The notes under the pieces are model-generated. The model did not search any database and was not told where the DNA came from. It saw only the letters and a list, made by a program, of their open reading frames with translations. 64,000 bases of DNA from positions 372,001 to 436,000 of the forward strand of contig MOWL01000048.1 in the NCBI GenBank assembly GCA_002110485.1, read 5' to 3'. The first letter of the stretch is position 1. Every line of letters begins with the position of its first letter. The DNA is from Emergomyces orientalis. Its lineage: Eukaryota; Ascomycota; Eurotiomycetes; Onygenales; Ajellomycetaceae. Positions 11,239 through 24,524 of the stretch are shown here, in pieces. The position numbers were made by a program, and so were the translations under genes.

Positions 11239-12342
11239 ATGCCAGCTTCTACGCACTCCCAAGATGAATCCATGCCGGATGCGGTTCAACAGTCGCAAGA
11301 GCAAGAACCACAGTACCAAGAGCAAATAGAGGACGAAGAAGATACAATCGAACTAGATGGGCAGAGAATTACAATTGTAAGTGGTGTTTCATTTTTATAT
11401 GCTCTCCTTTTTTTTTTTGTTTTTACGGAGTTGATAGGACCTGAGTACACCAGAAGTGTCGCTGCATTCTGCTCAAGTCTGTTTGGGCAAATGACGACTG
11501 AGCTTTTTAACACTTGTATGGGATTTTGTCGACCTCATACCGCTGTATTTTTTTATTGGTTACAAAATATCTAATCACTCAATTTGTCGCGCTTCTGAAA
11601 ATCCAATTCTACTCATGTGGCTTTTTTTTACTCTCTTTCTCGATGCCTTGCTAACGCTAGTTACAGTTACCTGGGGCCATTGAGACAGCCGCATCATTCC
11701 AGTTCGATAAAGAGGATCACACCCTTGGAAACGCACTGAGATATGTGATCATGAAAAAGTGAGCATTCTTGCAATTTTTGCCGTATATTCCCATAGCGTC
11801 GCTCCAACGAATAAGCACTGCAAGAACAGGCATATCGTTTTCTTCCAGTGGATATTCTGTGTCAAGCTGCAGACTATACATGTTTACATTTACCTGCCCA
11901 TGTCCTTGATATTTAATTTTTGCCGTCCCATTGGCTACAAGCAAAATCAGTGGAGCGAGCCCCTTTGATATACATAGAGGTATTATAGACTTACCGCCTC
12001 AAGCTGCTAACATCACTTATTTACAGCCCCGAAGTCGAATTCTGCGGATACACGATGCCGCATCCATCAGAAGCTAAAATGAACCTCCGCATTCAGACGT
12101 ATGGTATGTGTCCATGGATCTCTGCCCCATCCTTCATTCGCCGTTTTATTTTGTGCATGCACATATATTACACAACGGGAGCGTCCTCAGTGGATCAAAG
12201 AAAGCTAACATACCGGCAAACAGACACAACGAACGTCTTTGCTGTCCTCGAAAAGGGATTTGACGACCTGATGGATCTGTGTGATACGGTAACAGAGACG
12301 TTCATCGAGGCGAAAAATGCATTTGGAGAGCTTGAGAGATAA
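11239..12342 (+). CDS. RPC19: DNA-directed RNA polymerases I and III subunit RPAC2
   Basis: AC19 subunit shared by Pol I and Pol III; forms the alpha-like heterodimer with AC40. Exons 11239-11376, 11667-11758, 12027-12103 and 12224-12342 give 141 aa, close to yeast AC19. An acidic, Q/E-rich N-terminus precedes the conserved part: ITILPGAIETAASFQF, KEDHTLGNALRYVIMKN, PEVEFCGYTMPHPSEAK, NLRIQTYD and the C-terminal helix DDLMDLCDTVTETF. These pieces join only when three introns are removed. Intron 3 is 120 nt, in frame and stop-free. Convergent with NDUFA6. Confidence 0.94.
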
Positions 12343-12887
12343 TGATTGATAATGTGTGTGATGATTATTATTAACTTTTTTGTCCCAAGTCATACTTTGT
12401 GCTCCATTTTTGTTCATCTGTCTATTTAAGGAAAACAATTGGGAAGATCAAAAGGAAAAGGAAAAGGAAGAGGCAAACGCTGGATGCGGTGTTCATTCTT
12501 CTGTCATTTAACGGCACAGCATATGCGGTGGTGGAGTTTTTATTTTTGTCTTGGTTCGTTTCGTCGGCATTTCCATTGCTTAAATAATCAAATGGGGTTT
12601 GCAGAAGTAGGTTGGCGCATTGAAATTAACCGGAAGGTTCGTTTTGTTTTTTTCCCCTATTTTCCGGCTTGGTGCGAAAGGTTCCCAAGGGCATTTGTAT
12701 GCCCATAATCTGGTAGGTCAATCAATTCTGCTCAGGGCTACGGATAAAACAAAACAAGTACTGACAGGCCCGTATCTCAAATGGAGAACGAATTTCTCTT
12801 GCTAAACTAAGTAACGTATATACACATATCTATTCGACGTCTCCAACAACAAAAAAAAGTTAAGGATGCAAAGGAAAATAAAACCCA
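12343..12887. other. Convergent 3' flanks of RPC19 and NDUFA6
   Basis: 545 bp with a purine-rich stretch at about 12440-12470. No gene seen. Confidence 0.55.
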
Positions 12888-13786
12888 TTAATTGCGGCCC
12901 TAAAGATTATTGATTAGCAATTTGCACCCACAACCGATAGAAGAAGCACTTCTTTCCATAATAAACTCACCTCCAGGAACCCAGACATGAAGTTTTTCGG
13001 CAGTTTTGCAGTGGGATCTTCTTCGACGCGGAAGTATTTCATCACGTGTGAGAGTTGTTTCCAGTAGTTCAGTGTTTCCTATATTTGTATTTTATCCCAG
13101 AACGGGATTCAGAATTAGCTACCACAATAAAATTCAATAGATAAGAAAGATATCATGTAAAAACGCAGAGATCCAGCGCGACAACCAGAGCAGGCGGCTG
13201 GGCTTGATGTGGAGTTTCGAACCGCATTCCTTTCCTACTACAACAGGAACAACAAATGCGCCCTTTATCATACCTGAAATTCGATATTGCTCTGGGTTAC
13301 CAACACATCTACAACTGGTAATTGGTTCACGTATCGATGGCGTTCGAACTCCTGGCGGATCTTTGTGCGGATCGCGGAGACGGGGAGGCTGAGGGAGTAC
13401 ATGTTTTGGATCTCAGGCGACTAGAACAAAATGCGATCTTGTTAGCAATTCAATGCCACCGCCCGTAATCCAATCTATTCAGTGTAAGGATTGGTTCGAG
13501 GGGGAGTTGCATAGTCGTTCGCATATCTTTATCGAAGCGTTGATGTCAAACACCAAAAAGAAGCTTGCACTAACCGCCCGCAGCCATTCTCGGTATGACT
13601 TCAAAACTCTCCGTCTCGCATCTTGCCAATTGACAGCTGTTTGCGTCTAGTTAGCCAGTTTCTGGATAAGTAACAAGGGTGGGTGTGGATCGACGGGTTT
13701 GCTGGAGTATAGTCTGGGGAATTTGAATTTGGCATTAACATACAGGATCGCGTCCGCTGCGCCAGATAAGTGGGATTGAGTACCAT
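12888..13786 (-). CDS. NADH:ubiquinone oxidoreductase LYR subunit (NDUFA6 / NUO-14.8 type)
   Basis: Accessory subunit of mitochondrial complex I, peripheral arm, LYR-motif family. Five exons: 13744-13786, 13575-13636, 13274-13420, 12971-13078 and 12888-12899; 123 aa. Joined protein: MVLNPTYLAQRTRSSVNW, then DARRRVLKSYREWLRA with the LYR-type motif, SPEIQNMYSLSLPVSAIRTK, RQEFERHRYVNQLPVVDVL, ETLNYWKQLSHVMKYF, KLPKNFMSGFLE and a final 12-nt exon coding GRN. No single ORF longer than 50 codons covers it, so the gene is easy to miss; the model rests on family order plus exact frame closure at all four introns. Divergent from LOC1. Confidence 0.9.
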
Positions 13787-14208
13787 TATGAGCGGTATGG
13801 ATCTGTAGGGAATCAAAGGAGAATCGCGGGTGCGATGGGTGTGGAGAATGCGTCACTGCATAAAGCTCTGTATCATCAATTGAAGTTGGCGCTGCTGTGA
13901 TGAGGCTAGCGAGGGGCTCACCGCCTTTCCAAAAGATATTGCCGTGAATTTTTCGCAGCTTCGGACTTGATATATTCAACTATCAAACTATAAACTTATG
14001 CAAACCACTGTTCACGACAATCCAAAATGCGGAACGAACTGTTTTCAAGGATATAAATAAATACGGCATCTGAGACTTCACCTACTATCCAGTAACTGTC
14101 GACCTCTCACCACAACTCGCCTTCATCCCCAAACCATCCACCAGCCCCCCGCTATTATATTCCCTTCCTTTATTCTCACCGCATATAATTTAATCACCTA
14201 TTCCCACA
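13787..14208. promoter_or_regulatory. Divergent promoter of NDUFA6 and LOC1
   Basis: 422 bp. The side next to LOC1 is C/T-rich from about 14080 to 14200, as is common before fungal start codons. Confidence 0.5.
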
Positions 14209-15037
14209 ATGGCACCAAACAGAGGCTCCTCATCTAAACCCTCTTCGAAACCCTCCAACAAATCCTCTTCTTCCTCCAAATCCAAATCCAAACCCCTCTC
14301 CTCCGGTTCTCGTGTCTCCAAACCAAAATCCAAATCCTCCATCTCCCGTCCCCCGCCCAAGGAAGTAAAAGCCAAACCGCGCACCGCCCCGGAGCATCTG
14401 AAAAAGAAAAAGAAGCGCATATACACCGAGAAGGAGCTGGACCTGCCACAACTGAATATGATAACGCCGGTGGGTGTGACGAAACCTAAGGGTATGAAGA
14501 AGGGGAAGGTTTTTGTGGATGATCAGGTATGTTTAGCTTTTGGATGGGTGGATTGAGAGGGATGTGAAATGGGGTGGGTGTTTATGGGATGTTGAAAGAA
14601 TTGTGCTGATACTTATTTTTTTGGTGTTATTATAGGAGAGTATGATGACTATTCTAGCGATGGTGAATGCGGAAAAGGAAGGCCAGATCGAGTCGAAGAT
14701 GATGAAGGCGAGACAGATGGAAGAGATTCGCGAAGCGAGGAGAAAGGAGGCGGAAGCTAGGCAGGTGGAGAGGAAAGAGAAATTGGTATGTTACCTTTCA
14801 CTCCTTTTTTCTTGATTTTGTTGTGCGATTATCCTTGTTTATAAATACCCCCTTTGATTTCTGACATTCCACAAACAGGAAAACGTAAAGGATTCGCTCC
14901 GCAAGAAGAAACGACATGGTACCGATGGGGCCAGAGATGATGGGAAAAAGTCATCATCAGCAGGAGAAGCTAAGGAGTTCTCATCCTCGAAAACAACGGG
15001 GTCGAAACCCAATCGGAAGCGGGTGTCATTCGCGTAG
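14209..15037 (+). CDS. LOC1: 60S ribosome assembly/export protein LOC1
   Basis: Nucleolar RNA-binding protein needed for 60S assembly and, in yeast, for ASH1 mRNA localisation. Exons 14209-14526, 14636-14785 and 14879-15037; 208 aa. The first 65 aa are S/K/P low complexity. The family core follows: RIYTEKELDLPQLNMITPVG, KGMKKGKVFVDDQ, ESMMTILAMVNAEKEGQIES and a basic coiled coil (MKARQMEEIREARRKEAEAR). The C-terminus is basic and ends VSFA. Strong pI and lack of a folded domain fit the family. Confidence 0.9.
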
Positions 15038-15571
15038 AGCAACGTGAATCAGTATGGATTGATGGCGTGTCGTGGAGTAAATGGGGAGGATTATTTACTC
15101 GAAGGCATTGTACTAATTATGATACCTTGTTCTCTATTTTGTCTTTCTTAATCGATTGACTGGGGCACTGGCGTGGGTTTTCAAAAAGCATGACGTTCCG
15201 TTTTGATATTTACATTTCCTCCTTTTCTGTTATTAGTTTCGCATGGTTAATATGGGCCTGTTTACTTGCTGGAGTTAAAGTGTTTTATAGCCATATATTT
15301 ATTTTTGCATAAACGTTTCCATTTTGTAAACTCTGACATCCCGATGAAGAAGGGGGAAATCAGTTTCATTTGATATATATATACAAACTCCCGTGTACGC
15401 AATAATGCAATGCGCCCTGCAAAACAAATCTATCTTGGTATCTAATATGTACTGTACATACAAAATGTTTCTATATGTATTAAACCAGTTCCATAACTCA
15501 TTAAAAGATTCTATAGCAAACCTAACAATTACCCAACCGTAACAGCAGCCCAACCAAACACACAGACTCAG
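15038..15571. other. Convergent 3' flanks of LOC1 and the hydrolase gene
   Basis: 534 bp, AT-rich, no gene seen. Confidence 0.55.
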
Positions 15572-16684
15572 TTAATTATCCAAACCAACACCGGTACTTT
15601 TCCCCATACCCGAAAATGGTACAAGTGGCAATTCCAACTTCCGGCGCATAGGCGCGAAATTTAGCGCAGGGTCGATATGTGCGTCTTGTGGGCGGATCTC
15701 TTGATCCTTCTCATGAGGGTCATCACCGTCGATTTTGTAAGGTGCGTCAAGGTCGATATCCGTGGCCATTTTGGTTAGGAATGTTGTTATCTATCATATT
15801 TTTTTTGTTAGATTTTCTATGTATGCGTATGTATGTATGTGTAGGATGTTTGGCCATACCGGCTTCGTAAACCACCTCGTCCCCCCAAACTCGAACCAGG
15901 ATAGATGTCCGCCCCAGGAAGTCGTGCACATGACTCCATACGGTGTCCGTTTGATTTCGTTGTACGGTAGCGCTTCTTTCACGGATATCTTTGGGTGTTT
16001 CTTCGTTAGCACAAGAGTATGCCCCGTTGTGAAATAAGGTTTACCAGATATACTTACGGGATCATCTTCCGCCTGGATGGCGAAGAAGGGGATTTTTATG
16101 GCGAAGATAGAGTCGATGGAGGAGGCATCGCGGTAGTAGGCAGTTTCGGTTGGGTAGCCCCAGACAGGCCCTTGGAGTTCTCTGTTTGAGATAGTTAGTG
16201 TTTTGGTTACAGTACATTTCATTGTCCAGGGGAAAAAATAAATAAATATCCATAGGAGATATTAAGGAGGGTGAGAAAAAAAATGAAAAAAAATGAAAAA
16301 AATAGAAAAATCCACACGCACCTATCAAATTCATGTAGATATTTAATATTTCGAATTCGCTCAACGTTGACACGCGGGTGTTTGGAGATTTCGTCGACAT
16401 GCCTATCGAAGTTCCGTTTCGTTAGTCATATTTGCTTCATATGGCCTTCAGGAAACGCATCCACGAAGACATGGATGCAATATGTAAAACTTACTGCTCA
16501 AAAAGTCTTTTCATATTACCGCCCATAGTTTTGGAGTACACCTCCAGGCCAAGCCATGTTCGCTGCAGTGCTAACGAAGTGACTTCCAGATTCCACGGGC
16601 TGGAGCAGATGACACCAGCTGACAGCGGGCAGGATGCTCCCTCTTCTCCGAGATACTATAAAAAAAATTGATGTCAGCGTAGTT

Positions 16685-16719
<35 letters not shown>

Positions 16720-17541
16720 CTATGACTCCTTCATCCAATTTTGACACTGGAATAGTAGACGGGGAAAACCAACGTTGGTCAAAATATTCGCGCCCAGCGA
16801 AAACCCAATCCCAAATAGCCTCCTCTGCGGAAACGCCTCCCTCAACCACCCGACCGTCTGCCGCACATCCCACGTTGCGCGCGCATTATAGAGAATCGGA
16901 CTCGTAACGCGCGACTTGGCACACCCGCGGAAATTTAAGACGCACGCTGCCCACCCGGCTTCCAGCAGCGGCGCAATCACATGGCGTAGATAGATCTCAT
17001 GCGAACCACCGGATAAGCCGTGCAAGATCACTAGCATGGGTTTCCTGTCTGTGGCGGAGGGGAAAGCAGCGAATTCCTCTGCTGTGAAGAACGAGGTGCG
17101 CGGTGGGAGGAGGTGGGGTGGGGGAGGCGTATCTTTGGGTGACTTGTTTATCGTCTCCTGTGCGCCGGGGCTTGCGTCTTCAATCAGGGAGGTTTCATAG
17201 GGGGGGACGACGAAGTCGACATCGAAGCTGCCGCTATAGGCTGCGTTGTTGGCCTGGAAGGTCCAGCGCTTGTAGTAGACCGGGACGTCGTCATTTTTCA
17301 CGACTGTGTAGGCTGTTTGGAGGTGGCCGTTGAATAGGAGCGGGTTTAATTGGCATTTTTGAGGGGTGGAAGCTTTGCAGAGGTCTGGAAGGGAGATATA
17401 TTGTTGTTGTTGGGCTTGGTCTTCTTTATCTTCTGTTTTATCTTTTTGAAATGATGGGGGTTTAAGAGCTAGACGGATGGCGTTGGGCGCATGGTGGAAG
17501 GAGACCTTTCCACTGGGGAGGAGGGAGGAAAGATAGCCCAT
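15572..17541 (-). CDS. Alpha/beta hydrolase, Eht1/Eeb1/ABHD1-3 family
   Basis: Predicted esterase or acyltransferase acting on medium-chain acyl esters (yeast Eht1/Eeb1 make ethyl esters; Ymr210w hydrolyses monoacylglycerol). Six exons: 16774-17541, 16495-16655 with splice into 16322-16402, 16058-16181, 15860-15988 and 15572-15790; 493 aa. Motifs: NPLLFNGHLQT, VILHGLSGGSHEIYLRH, the nucleophile elbow GIGFSLGANILTN (S248), GPVWGYPTETAYYRDASS, AIQAEDDP (acid near D377) and TSWGGHLSWFE (H406). The triad is complete. Intron 1 contains the (TA)n run at 16689-16716. The exact substrate cannot be read from sequence. Confidence 0.87.
16689..16716. repeat. (TA)n microsatellite inside hydrolase intron 1
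   Basis: Uninterrupted TA run within the 118-nt first intron of the hydrolase gene. Confidence 0.9.
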
Positions 17542-19020
17542 TTGACAAAAGGATGGTTGTTATACTGCGGGCAGAGGGAATTCTTGATTCTTCCGCTGGA
17601 TATAAATCGAACGGAGGAGTGAGATGCTTTTTAAATATTATAAAATATGCCAATATTCGTATCTATATTTATTTACCTTGAATTGCAAAGAGTCGGGAAA
17701 TGAACGTAAAAACGAGAAAAGAAAAGAAAAGACCCGAAGATAAGTTAATAGACCAAAAAAAGAAAAGAATCAAGAGAAGTAAATAGGCTTGGGAACCCAA
17801 CCAGCCACGGAACTGGGTTGCTGATCGTTAATTGGCAAAATTTATTTCATACTGACGAATTTTTTTTTTTTGGATAGCGTCATTGAATTTCGAGATCGTT
17901 GGTCCTACATTGCTAGTGGAGAGTCAAAAGAAAGGTTCCGAACTCGGCATATGCAGCCACAAACACGATAATGCTGAATTTGAAAATTATTGTTTGAAGA
18001 GAATGTGTGTGTGTGAGTGTGTAATAATAAGTATTTATTCGATAGCATCATGCGTTCGGAATACCCGCACAGAAACTGCATCAATCAGCGAAATTTACCT
18101 TTCTTTGGATGAGTTGACTGTGGAAAAAAGAACCTCGGCCCCTTTGTTCAATATTGTTTTAAAATAGTTTTTAGCTTTTGTTCGTATTCGGGATAAATTG
18201 AAACAAGCGCCAATGGGGGCGAAAAGTGGCTGGAACCATGGGTGCGGATCCTCTAGGGCGGCTATTGAAAAGACCAATTCTATGGTTTAAGATTCCATGT
18301 CAAGTTTGCATATGGTAGTATTTTCCCGTGTATATATGTACACAGGCACACTGTCAGCGTATTAATACATGGGAACGACAGAGTAGGGTATGGTGGGCAG
18401 AATCGGTACATTGAACAATCATCTCGGAAGGGCGCGCGGAGACGGTGAGGTGAGTGGCAAACGGGGAGCGCAATATGTAAGGCGAAGGAAGATGGAAGGG
18501 GAATAAAGTGAAATGTGAATAATATTCTAGAAGTGGGACGTAGAGAATAAAGTAGTTGGAGAAGAGATGGAAATCTTGAAATCGATAACCATTGAAACCC
18601 AAAGAAGGAGGAAAAGAGGAAATTGATATAAAAGAGGTAATATTATTCATCACTTATCCTGCAGGTTATGCAATAATCCGCCGTTTTTCTCGTTCATCAT
18701 TACGAATTGCGATTATCCAAATATACACGTCTTGCTGACAAATAGTCGGAAAAGGGAAGAAAAGAGACGCACAAGGGGAGGAGAAGAAGATAGTTCGCTG
18801 GCTTGGGTAATGGGAGTGCAATTCGTTTGCAAAGGTTCGCTAGAGGTTCGCGGACGAAGCATGGAAGGCCAAAACACGGTGTATATAGGTTTGGAAAGTA
18901 AAACAGCCATATGGAACGGGAAACCATTATTTAGCGGGAGAAATTTTTCATTTAGAGAAAAGACACAATAAAACCCATAAAGAAGGAGAAAAAAAATCGA
19001 TCCGCCAAAATATATTATGT
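17542..19020. other. Intergenic region upstream of the hydrolase, no gene seen
   Basis: 1.5 kb between the hydrolase start and the TRS120 stop, both on the minus strand. A/G-rich tract at about 17700-17790. Only short, unrecognised ORFs. Confidence 0.5.
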
Positions 19021-22000
19021 TCAATCGCGAGCGGATATCATACATGGCACCCGCGAATGCCATATTCGTCTCTGCTTTGGGGTATTGGTAATAAAGAAAT
19101 TATCGAAATATGGATCAGCAGCAGCAGCATTTGCATTAGAAACAACACCATCCTTCAACTCCTCGGCTCCTTGCCCCGTAATTGCCCCTGGAGCACACGG
19201 CCTCAAGCGCCTAATTTCCTCAACGCTGGCCCCGATTTCATACTCCCCGCGACACAGCGCCGTTATGCCTAGTGTTACTTCCGTTGTCTGGTGAGGTTCA
19301 AGAATGGGGAGAGAGCGCTGTAGCACCCCTGACCACGCAAGGCGCTTGGAGAGATCCAGTGCGATGGCGTGCGGGGTATGGCGCAGGCTAGGTTGGAGGC
19401 GGAGGAGCGGGTGGATGGGCTTGGAAGAGCGGTTTATGATTGTCACGGAGAGGGCGAGGAAGCTGTTTGTTTTCACCGTGAATTTGGAGTGGCCAGTTTG
19501 GGAGACGCTGTTGTAACCGACGTTGCTGGACTCGTCGCGACTACCACTACTACAACCTGACGCATACGGGCGCAAAGAGAAAGCGACGTCAACATCATCG
19601 ATCCTGAGCGCGTCGACCATCCGCGCATTCAGTCTGGTGGCGCGGAGGTCAATGACGCCTTCTCGGCCCGTCGCTTCTTCTTTCCATGACCCGCGCAGGC
19701 GCTTGAGAAGTTCTTCCCGGAACCAAAAGACCTCCCTTGCAGACGACTCTGCCTCGTGACTGAGTTTATTCGCGCTAACGACAAATTGCCGCTTGTTGCT
19801 GACGTTTAACGATGGGATGGGTTTCTGTGGGTTCTCTAGGTAGACGCGGGGAACGACAAGGACAAATCGGGAGACATGACCAGGCTGGAGTTCATCGTAT
19901 ATCTCGTGGACACCAATTAGATCGCGTTTTGGTCTGCTATCAGTTTTTATGTCGGCCGAAATATTTTCGTTTACAAATAGAGAGACTGCTAAGGGGTTCG
20001 GCCACGCATTGCGTAAATCAAGAAGTAAGACGCAATGGTCTGAACCGAAGGAACCGGTACCAAGGCGGGATACCGCCTGCGAAAACTGGGTGTCTCGAAA
20101 TTGGGTGATGGACCGTGGTGTTGACGAGGGTTCCACGGATTTAATAGAATTTTTATCGCCACCTGCTGCAAGGGAATCTTCGATTTGCTGTAGTTTATTG
20201 GTCCATGCGAAATCACTGGTAAATGGTAACACATCACATCTCGTGACATCAACGCTTGAATTAACAGTCACAGTTAATGGTAAGGATATCTGTCTGCAGT
20301 AAAACGTTTCCGGGAGATCGGCCGACGAGGCACAAACGTGCGCGTAGTCTATCTGGACCACAGCGTCATCAAGGCCTGGCTTTCCATATACGTCGATCGT
20401 GAAAGTTGCAGTTTCGCCTGGAGCGATCGACAGCTCACTCTGGCTGAGGCTGTCACGCCGCCATGTCAAAGCTGGATTGGTAGAGAGCTGTAGCTCTAAC
20501 TCATATATATCAGGGGGCAAATTGTCTTTGTTGGTAAGAGCCGATTGGAGTTGCCGGGTTGTAGAGTCCTCAAAGCTAAATGAAATAAAATCTAACGGAC
20601 AGGTCGAAATGTTCCGAAGCGTAATATCAAATGATCTAGTCTCCCCTTCCAGCAACATGATAGCTGATTGCGACAGCGATGTTGACTGGATGATTACCGT
20701 TGGTTGCTTTTTGATGACTTTGGCAAGCACAATATCTGGCTCGGGCCCTTTTCGAATTACCCCTGACCCAGTACCCGAAGCATTTGAGTTCCAAGATAAA
20801 GGATGTTCCGAAAAGGGTTCCTTTGCTGCCAGCCCTGTTCGTTTTATCTTCTGTTCCAACTCCGGCTTCCAAAAGCTTTTGAATATAGGAAACCTTCTCT
20901 CCCGGCAAAATTTGACCTTGACTATACATCCCGTGATTTCCAGCATGCCTTCGGTGGTTGCAAGGCCAGTGATAAAACTTTCTTGAATAGTGAATGGCGC
21001 AAGCCAGAGCCCATGGGTAGTTGCCTCGAAAGATACGCCAGTGCCTTCGATCTGCAAACTCTCGATTTCCACATCAAACTCGAACGGGTTCTGCAGTGTG
21101 ACTTTGAACGTGGCTGGTTCTTCAGCAATCAGTAGACCCTCCGAACGTCTCGTGGTAATCTTGGAGAAAGCACTGTAGATGAACGGATTCTTTTCCTCAC
21201 GGCGTTCCTCGATATTGGCGAAACCAAAGTCCGTTCTCGACCGTCTGACGGGTTCTTTGAAGTCAGAGACATTGACAACTTCCACACCGCGCACCAGGAA
21301 ATCATCCCAATATTCGGCTTCCAGATTCGAGTCGCCAAGCTTCTTGGCTGCTGCAACTGTCCGTTTCACGTTGTTAAAAAGCCGCATCTGCTCTTGTGGA
21401 GGTAACGTAGGGAGTCCGTGGTAGCTGTCTGGAATAAGCATAAGAGTGCCTTTGATTGTTTGAAGAAGGTCAACTGTAAACTGCAGGACGCCTTGGAAGT
21501 CAGGAAGCGCTTCGGAGAAATTAATGCACGCCTTCAAAATGTCGACTTTCAACGTATGGTTTCCAAACGCCTCGATTATTGAATGGCGAAAAGCTCTATC
21601 AATTATTGAATCGACAGAGTCATATTCAGGTACTGGCTCACTGTTGGCAGTGGAGCGTAGCCTGGAAACATCATGTTGTTTGTCGGCGCAAATCATCGTG
21701 CCCGGGATGCCGTAGGTTTTCCCCACCAAAGCCAACAAAATCCTGACGCTCTCATCCATATTTCCCGGCCCAATATCCAGAGCATTTATTTCAAAAGCCG
21801 AATAGTTGAGAGCGGATAAGCCCGCAGCGGGATGAATTCCAATTTCCGCAGCGCCAATTTTCCGCGCCTGGACCAACCCTGGAATTAAAATAGAAAATAG
21901 TTGTTTCAATACAAACGCCTTTTTCCGATCTAAACCTAGTGACGATAATACGGACGCCATGCCAACCAAAATCGGAGAGGAATCAGTAACCGGAACATCA

Positions 22001-23762
22001 GAGCCTAGCGAGGGTGGTAGAGCACGGAACAAAAAGCTCGCTATATCTGTCTTGCGGAGTGACACAGCCCCTCGAGGACGTTCCGGTGAACGGATAAGCT
22101 TCAATGGGTCATTCATCACGATATTTCCCAAAGCATTGTCGTCAAGAGAGCCATCGCGAATGTAAATCGTAGCGAGAAGACGTGCGAGTCGAATCACGGT
22201 TTCTGAAAACACAAGTTGTGGGACTGGTTCGTCTGTAATATTCGCCGCTCGAGTGTAAAGATGCAGGATATTATTTGAGAGATCAGGAAGGAGATTCGCT
22301 AGGCTCTGAAGTGAAACTATGCGGTTTTCGGGATTTGATTGCCCAATGCTGTAGAGTTCGGTTTGGCTCATAGATGGCGTTTGAGAAGCTGATTTTGAAG
22401 ATTTATCTGCTGTAGGATAGCATATTTGTGGGATCTGCAAAATTGGAGTGCTGTTAGTTTTAAGTTGTGTCCTAGCCGCAAGCTTTTACCGTATTAATCG
22501 TACCTTAAAGTCCATTCCAGCCCATCCGAGCATTAAAAGACATTGTAAAATCGACTCGAGCGCTTTTGCATGCCAAATATAATCACTGTTTGCCCTCGCT
22601 ATTGCTGCGCCTTCAGCCAGTTCCTTGAGCGAATCAGGCCATCGGCCAGCCTGAAGAAACAAGGTGCCCATGACTATGTTTAAACGACCTTTAACTCGAC
22701 TCTTGCTTCTCTCATTTGCGCCTACAAACCCAAGTCCTTGGACTGACATCCTCTCACGGCTGTGTTCCTTTGAACCGGGTTTCGAAGACGCCTTGATAGA
22801 GGATGTTACACGATTGGAAAGCTGAATAGATCGAGTGATTTCGTCAAAAGTGGTTGGGGAGTCGTGCTCCGCTGGCTGGAAATTGGTATCAGAGGTAGTG
22901 ATGAATGTTCCGTTAACCCCTGGCATTTGTGCGGGCATAGTCATTCTATGCTGTAGCTTTTCAGGGGCTGCTGGACGGACCTCAGGCGTTCGACGTGGAC
23001 CCCACGATGAGGCCTTTGGAGATTCAACAGTTGGCCATTCCTGCATCCGTTCCGCAAGTCCAGATAGTTCTCCTAGTAGTCGCGAAGTTATGTCGCACAT
23101 CACCGTCTTCACCGTGGTTGACCTTGCGGCTTCTGGGCGAGGAATCCATACCACCGTCTCAGGGCCCGTAATAAGATTTTCCACGCCGGCATAATCGAAT
23201 ACCAGTAGCTGCTGAACCAGGGATCTGGGGTGGTTCTCCTTGAGCGCGTTTAACTCCTGCTGGAGCTCCTCGAGCCCCTCCACTCTAGGATATTTATTTA
23301 CTTTGGTTCCATTAGATGTAGCTTGTGGGGATGTCCCGGTTCCCGTCCTTTCAGCCGCGCTAGGTAGCTCCGCACCGTCCGCAAGAGCTATTATAACAAA
23401 GGGCTCTCGGAATACTTCGAACGGATACAGGTCAAGGTGGGAAATGGGAGGAACGGTTGTAGATAGGTCGTAAACTACCATGCCCGTCGGAAAGGCCAAT
23501 GGGGAGAACGAATCTACATTACAGCCAGTCATTAGCAATTTTATTAGAGCATATACATGGTCGCAGCGAAAATAAAACTCAAGCCACTGCGCATACTTTT
23601 ATTGGGGCGGCCATCAGGACTAACATCGCCTAGCCGCACGACATTTTGAGCCTGAAGCCGCTTCACCAAGTTTAAAAAGCGTGATCGCTTAATCTTTCCA
23701 ACCGGGAGCAGTAGAGCTCGTAAGCGCGCCGGCGCGACAGGAGAAAGGGGGTCAACTGCCAT
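19021..23762 (-). CDS. TRS120: TRAPPII complex subunit Trs120 (HypA type)
   Basis: Large subunit of the TRAPPII GEF complex that activates Rab GTPases at the late Golgi; the Aspergillus nidulans counterpart is HypA. Exons 23597-23762, 22504-23513 and 19021-22434; 1529 aa, within family range. N-terminus: VDPLSPVAPARLRALLLPVG, then FSPLAFPTGMVVYDLSTTVP and EPFVIIALADG. Exon 2 includes the helical part ending GRWPDSLKELAEGA. The long last exon carries the beta-rich region (PFEFDVEIESLQIEG, ISTCPLDFISFSFED) and a C-terminus RRIWHSRVPCMI. Start taken at 23762 because MAVDPLSPVAPAR is the family N-terminus; an upstream in-frame ATG at 23831 would add 23 aa. Divergent from the DUF3684 gene. Confidence 0.92.
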
Positions 23763-24524
23763 GCTGACATCTGGAATAGGGGGCGGCGGAGACAGTCCGT
23801 GATGCGCACAAGACCGCTTCCTGAGATGCACGCAACGAGCTAGAAGTCATAGATGGCGCGCAGTATCATTTGCGGCAGATGGGAGATGCAATGTGGGTAT
23901 CTAGAGTGGTCGCTTGGATGGTACACGGGGGGCAAGCAGATTTTGAAGCAGATAAGGCGCGTGTATCATATAGTTATGTCCTGTCTAGAGCTTCATATCG
24001 GTGATTCACTTTGCTCTTTCGTTCTGTCTGTGGTTTTGAGAGGTTGCGGGCTCTGTCATCCTGGTCTGCCGTAAATCTTATCACGTGGAATACAGCTGCC
24101 AGTACAGATCAACTCTGTCGCCTCGGGATAGCCCATTGACAGCAGCCTCGTCTCTGGCTCATATCAAGTTCTTACAACAAACCACTTCGCTTTTTGGGAT
24201 AATTGACTGGTTGGTTGGGTGTGGAGACAGGGTTATACAGGAGTTTTTGGTTTTGTTGCTTTCTTTCGGGTTTTGCCTCTCTGGTTCCTGTCATAAAAGC
24301 CAACATCCCGTCTCCGTCCTCTCCGCATCAACGTCATTAGCTTATAATATGGTCGCCTAGAAACAAACAGCGTGATATTCGAGCTTATACTGATCGTTAT
24401 TCTTTTAACTCAACGCAAAGTGCGCAGCTAGCTTCCGCTATATTTGGAGCCTGTTAATGCGAGGGCCATGCTTGAAGCCTCGGTCTGCTCTTTATAATTC
24501 GATCCCACGCCCTCTTTTGTTATC
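23763..24524. promoter_or_regulatory. Divergent promoter of TRS120 and the DUF3684 gene
   Basis: 762 bp. Contains an E-box core at 24082-24087 (ATCACGTGGA). No gene seen. Confidence 0.5.
24082..24087 (+). promoter_or_regulatory. E-box CACGTG in TRS120/DUF3684 promoter
   Basis: Context TTATCACGTGGAA, 443 bp upstream of the DUF3684 gene start. Confidence 0.35.

Noticed and set aside
13204..13230. GGTTCGAAACTCC on the minus strand, resembling a tRNA B box
   Set aside because: Lies in NDUFA6 intron 3; no A box, acceptor stem or anticodon arm could be drawn around it.
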